Notes under the pieces: generated by a model | What the model was told of the DNA's origin: nothing | What the model saw: only the letters and a program-made list of their open reading frames with translations | Database searches by the model: none | Position numbers and translations under genes: made by a program | NCBI GenBank assembly: GCA_001771315.1 | Contig: METK01000019.1 | Coordinates: 1 to 64,000 of the forward strand | Length of the DNA stretch: 64,000 nucleotides | Direction of reading: 5' to 3' | DNA from: a candidate division TM6 bacterium RIFCSPHIGHO2_12_FULL_36_22 | GTDB taxonomy: Bacteria > Babelota > Babeliae > Babelales > UBA12409 | Part shown: one piece after another, positions 52,186 to 61,583 of the stretch | How positions within the stretch are numbered: the first letter of the stretch is position 1 | Layout of the letters: each line of letters starts with the position of its first letter

Positions 52186-52839
52186 TTAATATATTAACTG
52201 CAATAGACAATCTCTTAACAAATATACAAAATAACTTGCAAATAAAATTGAATCAAAGCGATCTAATAATCCTCCATGGCCTGGCATTAGTACACCTGAA
52301 TCCTTTATATTCGCTCTTCGCTTTAACATAGACTCAAATAAATCACCTAAAAATAATATAATCGATAAAAATAAGGTTACTAAAAATAATGGCATGAGGG
52401 ATCCAGTCAATCTTTGCCAATAATAAAAGATCAACATTGTCAAAGTTGCAAACACGCAACCCCCAATAAACCCTTCCCATGTTTTACCTGGGCTTATTAC
52501 TGGACACAGTTTATGTTTGCCAAATAACGTACCAACATAATAGGATCCAATATCGAAACTAAATCCTATAATAAAAAGGAATAATAATAAAATTCTATAT
52601 TGTAGTGATTGATTTAAAAGGATAAGAAACATAAATGGCAAAATGGGATATACAGGTAGAATAATCCAAAACAAAACCGTGTTAGATTTGAAAATATTTT
52701 TCCACTCAAAAAGAACTATGAGACCTGTAATAAAAGCCAATAGTAATGAAAAGTAAATCGTTGGCACATAAAAATAAACGGCAAAAAATATAACCCCACC
52801 AATAAGTCCAATAACATTACGAACTATAAAGTTATTCAT
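52186..52839 (-). CDS. cdsA: Phosphatidate cytidylyltransferase CdsA
   Basis: A 217-residue membrane enzyme making CDP-diacylglycerol from phosphatidic acid and CTP. The C-terminal signature LGDLFESMLKRRANIKDSGV with LMPGHGGLLDRFDS is complete, and CPVISPGKTWEGFIGG precedes it. About seven spans. I start at ATG 52839 behind AAAGGA; a longer frame overlaps the upstream gene. Rather short for the family, lacking some N-terminal helices. Confidence 0.93.
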   Translation of the reverse strand: MNNFIVRNVIGLIGGVIFFAVYFYVPTIYFSLLLAFITGLIVLFEWKNIFKSNTVLFWIILPVYPILPFMFLILLNQSLQYRILLLFLFIIGFSFDIGSYYVGTLFGKHKLCPVISPGKTWEGFIGGCVFATLTMLIFYYWQRLTGSLMPLFLVTLFLSIILFLGDLFESMLKRRANIKDSGVLMPGHGGLLDRFDSILFASYFVYLLRDCLLQLIY

Positions 52840-52852
52840 ATTTTCCTTTAAT

Positions 52853-53512
52853 TTAGCACACAGCTCCTTGATCAACACAAGCTTCTAATGCTTCCTTATC
52901 TGTAAACAATCTTGCCAATTCAGTCACCGGATCAATACGTAAATTGTTAAAAAAATTATTCCGTTCTACATACCAATCCAACTCTTGTTGCAATGTTTCT
53001 GGTAAGCCTTCATAACCATTTTGATGATATTGTTTTATATCCAATAGCATACTACGCATACGTCTGCATTGCTTTGTTGTATATATTGTTGCACCAGTAT
53101 ACAATAAACCGCCTAGCAAAGGGATATTTCTCACTATAATATTATCTGAACAGCATCCCAATAAAGCAACGTTTTTAGAAGTTGCTGCAACATAACTATT
53201 CTGAATTACAGTTTTTGCTACATAGGATCGTAGAACATATGGTTCTGCTCCTTCAAGCGCTTCAGACATATCTTCGTCCAATAGCCGCGACCAATTATCA
53301 TTATCTCTAACTTGGCGCAATACACCAAATCTATCAAGATTTCTAATATCTCTTTTTAACTCATCAGATAGTATATCAAAATTTTCTTGCCGCAAACGCT
53401 CCCCACCGTGCCATGTAGCATTATTAAAATAGTAAGAAACAATGTCACTTCTTGGATTATTCGCAGATATACTACTGCTCAGCAGGAGTATAAATCCTAA
53501 TTTCTTTATCAT
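52853..53512 (-). CDS. Secreted or membrane-anchored protein, unknown function
   Basis: A 219-residue protein with a signal peptide (IKKLGFILLLSSSISA) and a possible second hydrophobic segment near 125-140 (IVRNIPLLGGLLYTGATIYT). The mature part is helical and contains several cysteines (LLGCCSD, KQCRR, EACVDQGAVC). It ends 13 bases before cdsA and is probably cotranscribed with it. No family recognised. Confidence 0.65.
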   Translation of the reverse strand: MIKKLGFILLLSSSISANNPRSDIVSYYFNNATWHGGERLRQENFDILSDELKRDIRNLDRFGVLRQVRDNDNWSRLLDEDMSEALEGAEPYVLRSYVAKTVIQNSYVAATSKNVALLGCCSDNIIVRNIPLLGGLLYTGATIYTTKQCRRMRSMLLDIKQYHQNGYEGLPETLQQELDWYVERNNFFNNLRIDPVTELARLFTDKEALEACVDQGAVC

Positions 53513-53637
53513 ACAATTATCTCACGTGATGTATTTAATAACAATGTTCAATTTGTATTTAATTTACCTCAAAGAAAAGTATTGTCTATAAAAAAACTTT
53601 AATTAGTTTTTAAGAAAATCAGAATTAAATATTTACG

Positions 53638-54585
53638 TTAGAATTTTTTGACATAGTCAATTTTTTTACGCTTTTCCTGTTTTTCAATCTCTTTAGATTT
53701 GTAGGATGGATACTTCTTTTTTAGCTCACGCTTTTTTTTCTGTACCAACTCATTATCATTAAGAGCTGCTGCAAGCTCAAACTCTAAAACGATAATCTCA
53801 GGAGCAAGCTCTGGAAGAACTGTAGTAAATTCTTTTTTGATATGGTCTAATCGTCCTTGTGCCGATATATAACTACTAGTATTAAGATAGAAATAGAAAG
53901 TAAGAACCTCACTCATATACAAGGTCTTATATGCTTGTTCAATAAGCTCGGCAACTTCCTGATTGTAGGCTACATTGCCCTCTGCCTTACGCTTAAGAAA
54001 ATCTTGCCCTTCACGAATCACTGCACGTGCAGCAGATGTATCACGATCTGGCGCAAGAATTAATTTACTATGACAAAGAATGGCTTTATACGCTGCATAT
54101 TCAGACTGCTCACTTCCAGGATAAAGTTCTGCAAACGTAGTATAAAGACGAGCTCCTCGTTCATATTCACCCCAATTGTACATTGCATCAGCCAGCTTAA
54201 GACGCATAGTACGGATTTCACGTTGATCATTAGAAAGTTTGATAAGACGATCAAGATACTTAACAACAAGATCCCAACGCCCCATTTTTTCATACTCAAG
54301 GCTTTGTTTTTTCAGTTGGGCAAAGCTCATACCTCGATACCATGCCGGCCCCTTAACATCATATTCATCGGCTCGATAACGCTTATCTTCTGCCGCTGCT
54401 TCTTTGTATGTAGCTAAGCCACGTGTAATATCACGAGGTTTTGGAACATTTCGTGAACGTCGACGAGTTATCTTTGCTCTTGTCTTGCCATCTGTTTTAC
54501 TTTGTTTTGCACACTGCGGTAGCAACAAAATACAAAATATTGATAATAATAATATGAGCATATAATGCGGCTGACGTTTCGCCAT
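53638..54585 (-). CDS. bamD: Outer membrane assembly lipoprotein BamD
   Basis: A 315-residue lipoprotein with signal YMLILLLSIFCILLLPQC and lipid site Cys25, a basic linker, then TPR helices (EYEKMGRWDLVVKYLDRLIK; ADAMYNWGEYERGARLYTTF; AELYPGSEQSEYAAYKAILC) that match the BamD/YfiO pattern, including the repeated YPxSxxxxxAxY. It assists BamA in inserting outer-membrane proteins. The C-terminus is lysine-rich and longer than usual. Strong AAGGAG site. Diverges from gspE. Confidence 0.88.
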   Translation of the reverse strand: MAKRQPHYMLILLLSIFCILLLPQCAKQSKTDGKTRAKITRRRSRNVPKPRDITRGLATYKEAAAEDKRYRADEYDVKGPAWYRGMSFAQLKKQSLEYEKMGRWDLVVKYLDRLIKLSNDQREIRTMRLKLADAMYNWGEYERGARLYTTFAELYPGSEQSEYAAYKAILCHSKLILAPDRDTSAARAVIREGQDFLKRKAEGNVAYNQEVAELIEQAYKTLYMSEVLTFYFYLNTSSYISAQGRLDHIKKEFTTVLPELAPEIIVLEFELAAALNDNELVQKKKRELKKKYPSYKSKEIEKQEKRKKIDYVKKF

Positions 54586-54765
54586 GAAACCACTCCTTAC
54601 ATCTATCTATTTTTTAGCTTTGAGAAGGGATTTTCTATCTTTTTTAGTATAACAGATAGCTATAATTGCAGCAAGCCGACCTCCTATACTTCCTATAATC
54701 TCAGAAGTTTGCTAGGTTGGTTGTGAAGCGTCGAAAAAGAGCTATCACAAAGGGATCTGAAAGAT

Positions 54766-56514
54766 ATGTTAAAGTCATTAGGTGACATTCTTGTTGAACA
54801 GAAAGCGTTAACTCCAGAGCAAAGGGATACCTATACCCAAAAAGCCCAGGAGCTTAATCAGCCTCTCGAAGAATATCTGGCCAAGGAAAATTTGGTAACT
54901 TCTGAGGTTCTGGCCCAGGCTGTCGCAACACAACTTCACCTCCCTTATATAGACACTATTACAGAACAGAATGCTGATCCCAAGCTCATGAGCAAGGTCC
55001 CATTCAATTTCCTCCGTGCTAATAGAATTGCTCCCATTAAAAAAGATGGGAAGGTATATCTTTTAACTGCTGATCCGCTCAACTATCAGGCTATTGATGA
55101 AGTCAATATGATGCTCGACGAAAAGACACAGCTAGCAATATCGACAGAAAAAATCATTAGTGATGGCGTCAACCGATTTTATCCGGTTGAAGGTACTAAA
55201 GAGATGATGGAAGATTTGGCTGAAGAAGAACAAGCCGAAGAAACAACACTAGAATTTGGTGAAATGGAGGAAACCGATATTCTTGGTATGGGACAAGAAG
55301 CTCCAATCATCAAACTTGTTAACCATATACTTTTGCAAGCAGTCAAACGTGGTGCTTCTGATATTCATATAGAGCCATATGAAAAAGAAATTCATGTACG
55401 GTATCGTATCGATGGCGTCATGCATGTTGCTTTTACACCGCCTAAGCGTGTACAAAATGCTTTAATTTCTCGTATTAAAATTATGGCCAACCTTAACATT
55501 GCCGAAAAACGATTGCCACAAGATGGCCGTATTCAAATTAAGGTTGCAGAAAAAACTATCGATATTCGTGTATCAGTTTTACCAATAACGTTTGGCGAAC
55601 GTATCGTAATGCGATTACTTGATAAATCTAAAACTTTTGGCAATTTACAAAATCTTGGATTTAGCAAACGAGATTATCAAATTATTCTCTCTAGCATTGA
55701 AAGACCAAATGGTATTATCCTTTTAACTGGTCCAACCGGCTCTGGTAAAACTTCAACATTGTATTCCATTTTAAATAAGCTTAACCGTCCTGAAGTTAAT
55801 ATCATTACTGTTGAAGATCCTGTTGAATATCAAATAGCTGGCATCAGTCAGGTGCAAGTTAATACAAAGGTTGGATTAACATTTGCAGCAGCACTTCGTT
55901 CAATCTTACGTCAAGATCCTGATATCATCATGATCGGTGAAACGCGTGACTTTGAAACCGCACAGATTGCTATTCAAGCTTCTTTAACCGGTCATTTGGT
56001 ACTCAGCACTCTCCATACCAATAGCGCGCCCGGAGCTATTACTCGACTAACAGACATGGGTATTGAACCATTCCTTATTGCATCAACAGTTTCATCTGTC
56101 ATTGCACAACGCTTGGTACGTAGGCTTTGCGATAAGTGCAAAGAAAAATATAAACCATCTACGGAGCTTATCAAAAGTCTTGGCATCTCTCAAAAAGAAG
56201 CCGATACAATTACATTCTATAAAGCCGTTGGTTGTCCAGATTGTAGCAACACTGGATATAAAGGTCGTATTGCAATATTTGAGGTTATGGCTATGACACC
56301 TGAGGTTGCCTTACTTACTATGGATCGTGCAGACACTCATCTCATTCAAAAAGAAGCTGAAAAACAAGGTATGAAATTACTTATCCAGGATGGTATAGAA
56401 AAAATTAAAGAAGGACTAACCAGTATCGATGAAGTACTTTCAGTTGCAGCTGCGGATAATGCCGTCACAGAATCAGATAATCCGATAACAGATAACGAGA
56501 GTGAAAAAAAGTAA
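54766..56514 (+). CDS. gspE: Type II secretion/type IV pilus assembly ATPase GspE
   Basis: A 582-residue hexameric ATPase. The N-terminal T2SSE_N domain (LGDILVEQKALTPEQRD...) is followed by the core: SDIHIEPYEKEIHVRYRIDG, Walker A GPTGSGKTS (about 322-330), Asp box VEDPVEYQI, Walker B DIIMIGETRD and His box GHLVLSTLHTN. The zinc tetracysteine is CDKC ... CPDC. It powers pseudopilus assembly with GspF, encoded 30 kb away. The next gene overlaps its end by 14 bases. Confidence 0.95.
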   Translation: MLKSLGDILVEQKALTPEQRDTYTQKAQELNQPLEEYLAKENLVTSEVLAQAVATQLHLPYIDTITEQNADPKLMSKVPFNFLRANRIAPIKKDGKVYLLTADPLNYQAIDEVNMMLDEKTQLAISTEKIISDGVNRFYPVEGTKEMMEDLAEEEQAEETTLEFGEMEETDILGMGQEAPIIKLVNHILLQAVKRGASDIHIEPYEKEIHVRYRIDGVMHVAFTPPKRVQNALISRIKIMANLNIAEKRLPQDGRIQIKVAEKTIDIRVSVLPITFGERIVMRLLDKSKTFGNLQNLGFSKRDYQIILSSIERPNGIILLTGPTGSGKTSTLYSILNKLNRPEVNIITVEDPVEYQIAGISQVQVNTKVGLTFAAALRSILRQDPDIIMIGETRDFETAQIAIQASLTGHLVLSTLHTNSAPGAITRLTDMGIEPFLIASTVSSVIAQRLVRRLCDKCKEKYKPSTELIKSLGISQKEADTITFYKAVGCPDCSNTGYKGRIAIFEVMAMTPEVALLTMDRADTHLIQKEAEKQGMKLLIQDGIEKIKEGLTSIDEVLSVAAADNAVTESDNPITDNESEKK

Positions 56515-57001
56515 ACTCGGTTTTACCCTAATCGAATTGGCTATAGTTCTGTCCATCCTGATACTTATTGTAGCTATCACATTGCCACGCCTTGTTTCAG
56601 ATGATCGCATGATAATCGTCAATGAACTCAACTCGTTATACACTGCTGTATTAGAAGTTCAACATAAAGCCTTGGTTTCCAACACACAGCAAGTACTTAC
56701 TATTGATATTAATAAACATTGTTATCACTGGCTTGGAAAATCACACTCACTTCATCACTCCAACCAATTTGGATATTTATCTGGTGTGAAAGGACCACCC
56801 AGCAATCCAACAATGCCTTTACAAAATTCATGTAGCTTTTACAAACACCAAATAGTCTTTTATCCTGACGGACATATAGATCCTGGTTCAGTCTATATGA
56901 TAGGCTTAAAGTCAAACTTGATGTATGCTCTTTGTATAGGCATAAGTCAGGTATCATTTGTCAGAAAGTATTATTTTAATCGAACGTGGAAACTGGTTTG
57001 A
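56501..57001 (+). CDS. Additional pseudopilin (GspH/FimT-like)
   Basis: A 166-residue pseudopilin starting at GTG 56501, inside the end of gspE. KKSKLGFTLIELAIVLSILI is the class III signal and helix, cut after Gly. The soluble domain (VQHKALVSNTQQVLTIDINK; IVFYPDGHIDPGSVYMIGL) has the GspH-type fold pattern. It is separate from the four pseudopilins at 21-23.5 kb and sits with the ATPase gene, perhaps as a specialised minor pilin. Overlaps the next gene by 16 bases. Confidence 0.8.
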   Translation: MKKSKLGFTLIELAIVLSILILIVAITLPRLVSDDRMIIVNELNSLYTAVLEVQHKALVSNTQQVLTIDINKHCYHWLGKSHSLHHSNQFGYLSGVKGPPSNPTMPLQNSCSFYKHQIVFYPDGHIDPGSVYMIGLKSNLMYALCIGISQVSFVRKYYFNRTWKLV

Positions 57002-59715
57002 ACAAGAAGGTACGGTTGCTTTTAATCTTGGGCCCTTTCATAATGGCTCTAGTCTACATACCTATTTTCTTTATAGAACGGTCTGAAACTGTCCGTCAAT
57101 ATCTTGAGCGCAATATAACAGAACTTCTTACTAATCAGGTAGAAGGACAAGGCCATGTAAAACTTGATCATTTTTCTGTTATTTTTCCACGAGTGTTTAT
57201 TAAAGAAGTTTCTCTTTATTCACCAATACAGGGCCAATGGTCTATCAATGGAAAAGATGTAACTGTTTCTTTTTCTTGGCTTAACTTTCTATTCAAAAGA
57301 ACAATTAATGGTAATATTCACGCCTGCTCTGTTAAATCATCATCTCAAATCGTTAATAATGTTCTCTTTATTAAAAAACCCTTAATTTCTTTTTTTGCAC
57401 AAGGAGAAATGACATTTCCATTTGATTGTAAATCTCTCAAAATTGATGAGGGGCATATGATCATTAATAATCTTGATTTAAACGATACTAATAGTTTTAA
57501 ATGGAGTAGTTTTACTAAAAAAGATATTGGCGATCTTAAGTCTGTTGCATCACTTTATAATTGTGAATTTTTTTTCCACAACAAACATATTTGTCATAAT
57601 GGGCACATGCTAATTTATATAAAATGTTTAAATACAGGACCGATATCAGCCGAAATTACTGCACAATATTCGATTCCATTATTACAAACGAATAAAATAA
57701 ACTTTACTGCTCATATACATAACAATCGTGGCACTTATACCTTTAAAGATCAAATGCAAAAATTCGATCTTCATGGACTTATCGAACTCAATAATACAAC
57801 AATCAGTGCTGATATTTGTGGGCTCCTTGCACCGAAGCTTCTTGAAACAGTGCTGCCTTTTCATTTGCCATTTTCTATTGAAGGAAATGGCTCAATACAA
57901 GCACATGCAACATTAACTGATCGCTGTCTTGATTACTCCGGACAATATACACTTGATAATTTTACATGCGGTAGTTTTCAATTGCTCGATAGATTAACGG
58001 TAGATTTTACTGCAACTCCTATGATCAATGCTGGTTCATTAAGTATCTATAATAATGCTCACGATAAAATTGCACATGGATCTTGGAAATTTGAACATGT
58101 AGAAGATCATGGAGTATTTACATTATGTAATACACATACTATTACCAAATATCTTTGGAATATACCCCCTAATCAACTTTTAATATCTGGCTGTTTTTCT
58201 GCTAAGGAAGGGCTAAAGGGAACCATTGTTGCACCTACCGAGCACACTATAACCAAATCACTTTCTCAAATTTGTAGCTCCTTTTCATGCTCAGCATCTG
58301 ATTGTTTATTGAATGGTTCTATTGGCAATTACTCCATCGATACTCACATGACATTATCACCCTTTTCAATTAATCATATTAATGTAATTAATCAAGAATC
58401 TAAACAAGAAGTCGCTCAATTGACCACAGAAAATAGAAAAGTAAGCAGCGCCATAGATTATTCGATTCTTCATAGTTTTTTACCGGAAGAACTTCAATCA
58501 ATATTTTCTGGTGATGGCAAATTTACTTACACTGGCGACCTCGATAACGGAATCATTACAGGTAAACTTTGTCTTAATAATGGTTCTATATTTTTGGGGC
58601 ATACTGCCAATCTAATATCGCAAATTAATGCAGATGTTAATCTCGATTTCAATAAAAGTTTTATCGGTATACCAACTAGTTTTTGTCAACTACACAAAGG
58701 ATCTATTTCTATCAAAGATGGTTATATTTCTTATAAAAATTCTCTCTGGCCCCTATCGGCATCACTCCCATTAACAATCGATGAATTATTTATCGGTTGG
58801 CAAAAAATGGCTGGTATTTTTTCTGGTAATATTGTTGTATCAAGTGATGGAAAAGAGCCACCATGCTTATCTGGTTTTATTTCTATAGACAAAACATCGC
58901 TGAATAATAACATTCTATCTGGGCGCTTACGCAAAGAAATATCTCATCTTTTTCATCAATCAACGCAAATAGAATCGCCCCTTATGCTTGATGTTATATT
59001 ACAAAGCAAAGAACCTATCACAATTCAAACAGACCTTCTCTCAACCAAAGCACTTGTAGATTTAACTATAAAAAATAGCTCCATCAATCCTAATATTTCT
59101 GGCTCTATAGAACTACAAGGAGGTTGGATCGCTTTCCCTTATACAAAACTTAACATTAGACAAGGAAGCATTCATTTTCTACCTGAACAACCTTATAACC
59201 CGCTCATAGAAATTATTGCAAAAAACACTATTAAAGATTACAAAATCACATTATATGTTACTGGCTCAACACAAGATCCAATGATCAATCTAAAATCCAC
59301 TCCAGCGCTAACTGATGAACAAATAGGCTCTTTACTTATGAGCGGTTCAGAAGATATTTCATTAAGCATGTTAATGCCTACATTACTTTCTCCATACATA
59401 AAAACATTTATTACTGGTAATCGAACTTCGCAAAAATTAGCATCAAAAAGACTTGCTCAAATTATCTTAAAGCCATTACGCCATATTCGTCTTATTCCAA
59501 TATTTACCGACCAAACAGGTCGTGATGGCTTTAGAACAGCACTGGAGATCAGAGCAAGTGATCGGCTCCATGCAAGAATAGAAAGAAGCTTTACTATCAC
59601 AGAGGATACAGCATTTGAAATTGACTATGCTCTGACAGATGATGTCCATGCCCGTATTATTAAAAATGAACTTGGAGATCTTGGTGGTGAAATCGAAATG
59701 CGTTGGAAATTCTAA
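56986..59715 (+). CDS. tamB: TamB/AsmA-like inter-membrane protein
   Basis: A 909-residue protein anchored by one N-terminal span (LLLILGPFIMALVYIPIFFI). The body is long beta-strand sequence typical of AsmA-like lipid grooves, and the last 200 residues form a TamB (DUF490) domain: LNIRQGSIHFLPEQPYNPLI, ALTDEQIGSLLMSG, ARIERSFTITEDTAFEIDYA and a final strand EIEMRWKF ending in Phe. TamB-like proteins carry phospholipids toward the outer membrane. No tamA is adjacent; it is transcribed with gspE. GTG start. Confidence 0.85.
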   Translation: METGLNKKVRLLLILGPFIMALVYIPIFFIERSETVRQYLERNITELLTNQVEGQGHVKLDHFSVIFPRVFIKEVSLYSPIQGQWSINGKDVTVSFSWLNFLFKRTINGNIHACSVKSSSQIVNNVLFIKKPLISFFAQGEMTFPFDCKSLKIDEGHMIINNLDLNDTNSFKWSSFTKKDIGDLKSVASLYNCEFFFHNKHICHNGHMLIYIKCLNTGPISAEITAQYSIPLLQTNKINFTAHIHNNRGTYTFKDQMQKFDLHGLIELNNTTISADICGLLAPKLLETVLPFHLPFSIEGNGSIQAHATLTDRCLDYSGQYTLDNFTCGSFQLLDRLTVDFTATPMINAGSLSIYNNAHDKIAHGSWKFEHVEDHGVFTLCNTHTITKYLWNIPPNQLLISGCFSAKEGLKGTIVAPTEHTITKSLSQICSSFSCSASDCLLNGSIGNYSIDTHMTLSPFSINHINVINQESKQEVAQLTTENRKVSSAIDYSILHSFLPEELQSIFSGDGKFTYTGDLDNGIITGKLCLNNGSIFLGHTANLISQINADVNLDFNKSFIGIPTSFCQLHKGSISIKDGYISYKNSLWPLSASLPLTIDELFIGWQKMAGIFSGNIVVSSDGKEPPCLSGFISIDKTSLNNNILSGRLRKEISHLFHQSTQIESPLMLDVILQSKEPITIQTDLLSTKALVDLTIKNSSINPNISGSIELQGGWIAFPYTKLNIRQGSIHFLPEQPYNPLIEIIAKNTIKDYKITLYVTGSTQDPMINLKSTPALTDEQIGSLLMSGSEDISLSMLMPTLLSPYIKTFITGNRTSQKLASKRLAQIILKPLRHIRLIPIFTDQTGRDGFRTALEIRASDRLHARIERSFTITEDTAFEIDYALTDDVHARIIKNELGDLGGEIEMRWKF

Positions 59716-59789
59716 TTCTTTCTTTCGATCATGTTTCCAGTTATGCTATAGTTAAATTTATAATTTGAATATGGAAGCGAAAGAAAGCC

Positions 59790-60539
59790 ATGCAAATAAA
59801 AAAATGGTGTTTATTAATAATCTTATTCAGCTTTTTTATTGTATATCCTAAAGTAACTGAAAAGAAAATGAGCGAAATCAAACAACAACTTGATGCTATT
59901 TCACAACGTAATAAAAGTGATAACCCGGCAAAAACAAGGGCAACTGTGCTACCTCTAAAAACAGCACAAACTGCTGCGGTTAATAAAGCTGCTCAACAAG
60001 TAGTCAAAAAACCAAAGCCTGAAATTACAGAAACGGCTCCTATACCTGCGGATGATTATCTTTATCATTTTTATTTTACACTTAATGTCGATCCAAAGTT
60101 GGTGCCTGAGCAAGTCGAAGGGCAATTTAATATTCTTCCACGTCTTGTTTTTTCATTCTTAGATGAAAAAGGGAATCTTGCCAGTCCACGCTTCGGTGAA
60201 TTTTTCGACATATCTCCAGGTAAAAGTGGATATAAAATAGAAACAACATCGCGAGGTCCATTTTATATTCGATATGTAGATTCAAACATCGATGGATCAA
60301 TAAAGGATGGTAAACTTTTCCCAATAAAAATGGAAGAAATAATCCTGTCAAAAGAAAATCAAAGTCGTATACCCAATCTTGATCTCAAGGGTTTTGGGCC
60401 ATTTTATGTTAAACCGGATGAATTTGAAACTGGATACGTTATCAGCGTTGATGAAACACCGCAGTCTATAGAAACAAATCCTGAAGGTATTTTCAGTCAT
60501 AAAAACCTTCGGATTGCGCGTGGACAACTAGAAGACTAG
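59790..60539 (+). CDS. Exported protein, unknown function
   Basis: A 249-residue protein with a signal-like N-terminus (KKWCLLIILFSFFIVYPKVT), a lysine/alanine/proline-rich linker (to about 85) and a beta-rich domain (YLYHFYFTLNVDPKLVPEQV; PRLVFSFLDEKGNLASPRFG; GPFYIRYVDSNIDGSIKDG). The linker suggests it stretches from the inner membrane across the periplasm. It follows tamB by 74 bases and may belong to that operon. Stop codon overlaps the rluD stop (CTAG palindrome). No family recognised. Confidence 0.7.
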   Translation: MQIKKWCLLIILFSFFIVYPKVTEKKMSEIKQQLDAISQRNKSDNPAKTRATVLPLKTAQTAAVNKAAQQVVKKPKPEITETAPIPADDYLYHFYFTLNVDPKLVPEQVEGQFNILPRLVFSFLDEKGNLASPRFGEFFDISPGKSGYKIETTSRGPFYIRYVDSNIDGSIKDGKLFPIKMEEIILSKENQSRIPNLDLKGFGPFYVKPDEFETGYVISVDETPQSIETNPEGIFSHKNLRIARGQLED

Positions 60540-61489
60540 AACTTAGTTTTTCTTAAAGTATCAAGAGCCTTTTGAAAATCAGCAGGAACATCATGTGTAA
60601 AACTATAACGCTTTCCATCATATTCAAATACCAATGATTGTGCATGTAATGCCTGACGATTTATTAAAGACGATTCTTGCCCATAAACAACATCACCTAA
60701 TAATGGATGTCCTAATGATGCAAAGTGCACACGTATCTGATGTGTACGTCCTGTTTTTGGTTTAACCTGTACCAGTGCCGCATCATCATAATACTCAAGA
60801 ACTTCATATTCGGTTTCTGCTGGCCGGCCACCCTTACCATCACGCTTAATCACCATCATCTTAGTATGTGAAGGATGTGGAGCAATAGAAAGATCAATCA
60901 CACCGCTCTTTCTTGGATGACCTTTGACCAAAGCTAAATACGTTTTTTCGATTTTACGATTTTGAAACATGTTAGAAAATTGCATGTGCGCATAGCTGTT
61001 ACGAGGAATAATTACCAAACCAGATGTATACTTGTCCAAACGATGAACAATACCAGGTCGCTCATGCTCACCAACTGATGCCAAATTGGTAAATTGTGCC
61101 AGCAACCAATCGACCAGTGTAATCTCTGTATCATGCGTATGAGCAGCGTGCATAGTAAGACCGGCTGGCTTAAAAACAATAAGAAAATTTGGATTTTCTT
61201 CAATAATCGCTGCACCAAGATTATCAACAATCTTTTTTAGCTCTTTCTTATCTGGAGCCGGGGGAAATGTCATCACAATTTTATCAGAAAGCTCAAGAGG
61301 GTATGAAGGTTTGGACATTGGTTTACCATTAATGGTAATACATCCACCTTTTATTAAAGTTTGCAAATATGAACGTGAGTATGCCTTGAGCTGATTTGCT
61401 AAAAATGTATCCACTCTCTGACCAACTGCATCATCAGAAATGGTAAAATCAACCGAACTATTGGGCTCCATAAATATAATCTCTTCCAT
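60536..61489 (-). CDS. rluD: 23S rRNA pseudouridine synthase, RluD family
   Basis: A 317-residue enzyme with an N-terminal S4 domain (QRVDTFLANQLKAYSRSYLQ, GGCITINGKPM) and a catalytic domain with HRLDKYTSGLVIIPRN (catalytic Asp in RLD), KTYLALVKGHP and KTGRTHQIRVHFASLGHPLL. It converts uridines in 23S rRNA, likely helix 69 if truly RluD. ATG 61489 is chosen, eight bases after AAGGG; in-frame codons at 61522 and 61471 are alternatives. Confidence 0.92.
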   Translation of the reverse strand: MEEIIFMEPNSSVDFTISDDAVGQRVDTFLANQLKAYSRSYLQTLIKGGCITINGKPMSKPSYPLELSDKIVMTFPPAPDKKELKKIVDNLGAAIIEENPNFLIVFKPAGLTMHAAHTHDTEITLVDWLLAQFTNLASVGEHERPGIVHRLDKYTSGLVIIPRNSYAHMQFSNMFQNRKIEKTYLALVKGHPRKSGVIDLSIAPHPSHTKMMVIKRDGKGGRPAETEYEVLEYYDDAALVQVKPKTGRTHQIRVHFASLGHPLLGDVVYGQESSLINRQALHAQSLVFEYDGKRYSFTHDVPADFQKALDTLRKTKF

Positions 61490-61583
61490 GCGTAAAACCC
61501 TTATAAATATTGCATCTTCCATTGCATATTATTAGACTTGAGTTAAGTATACCAGATTTTTATGTATTAATAGGGGTAAAACG

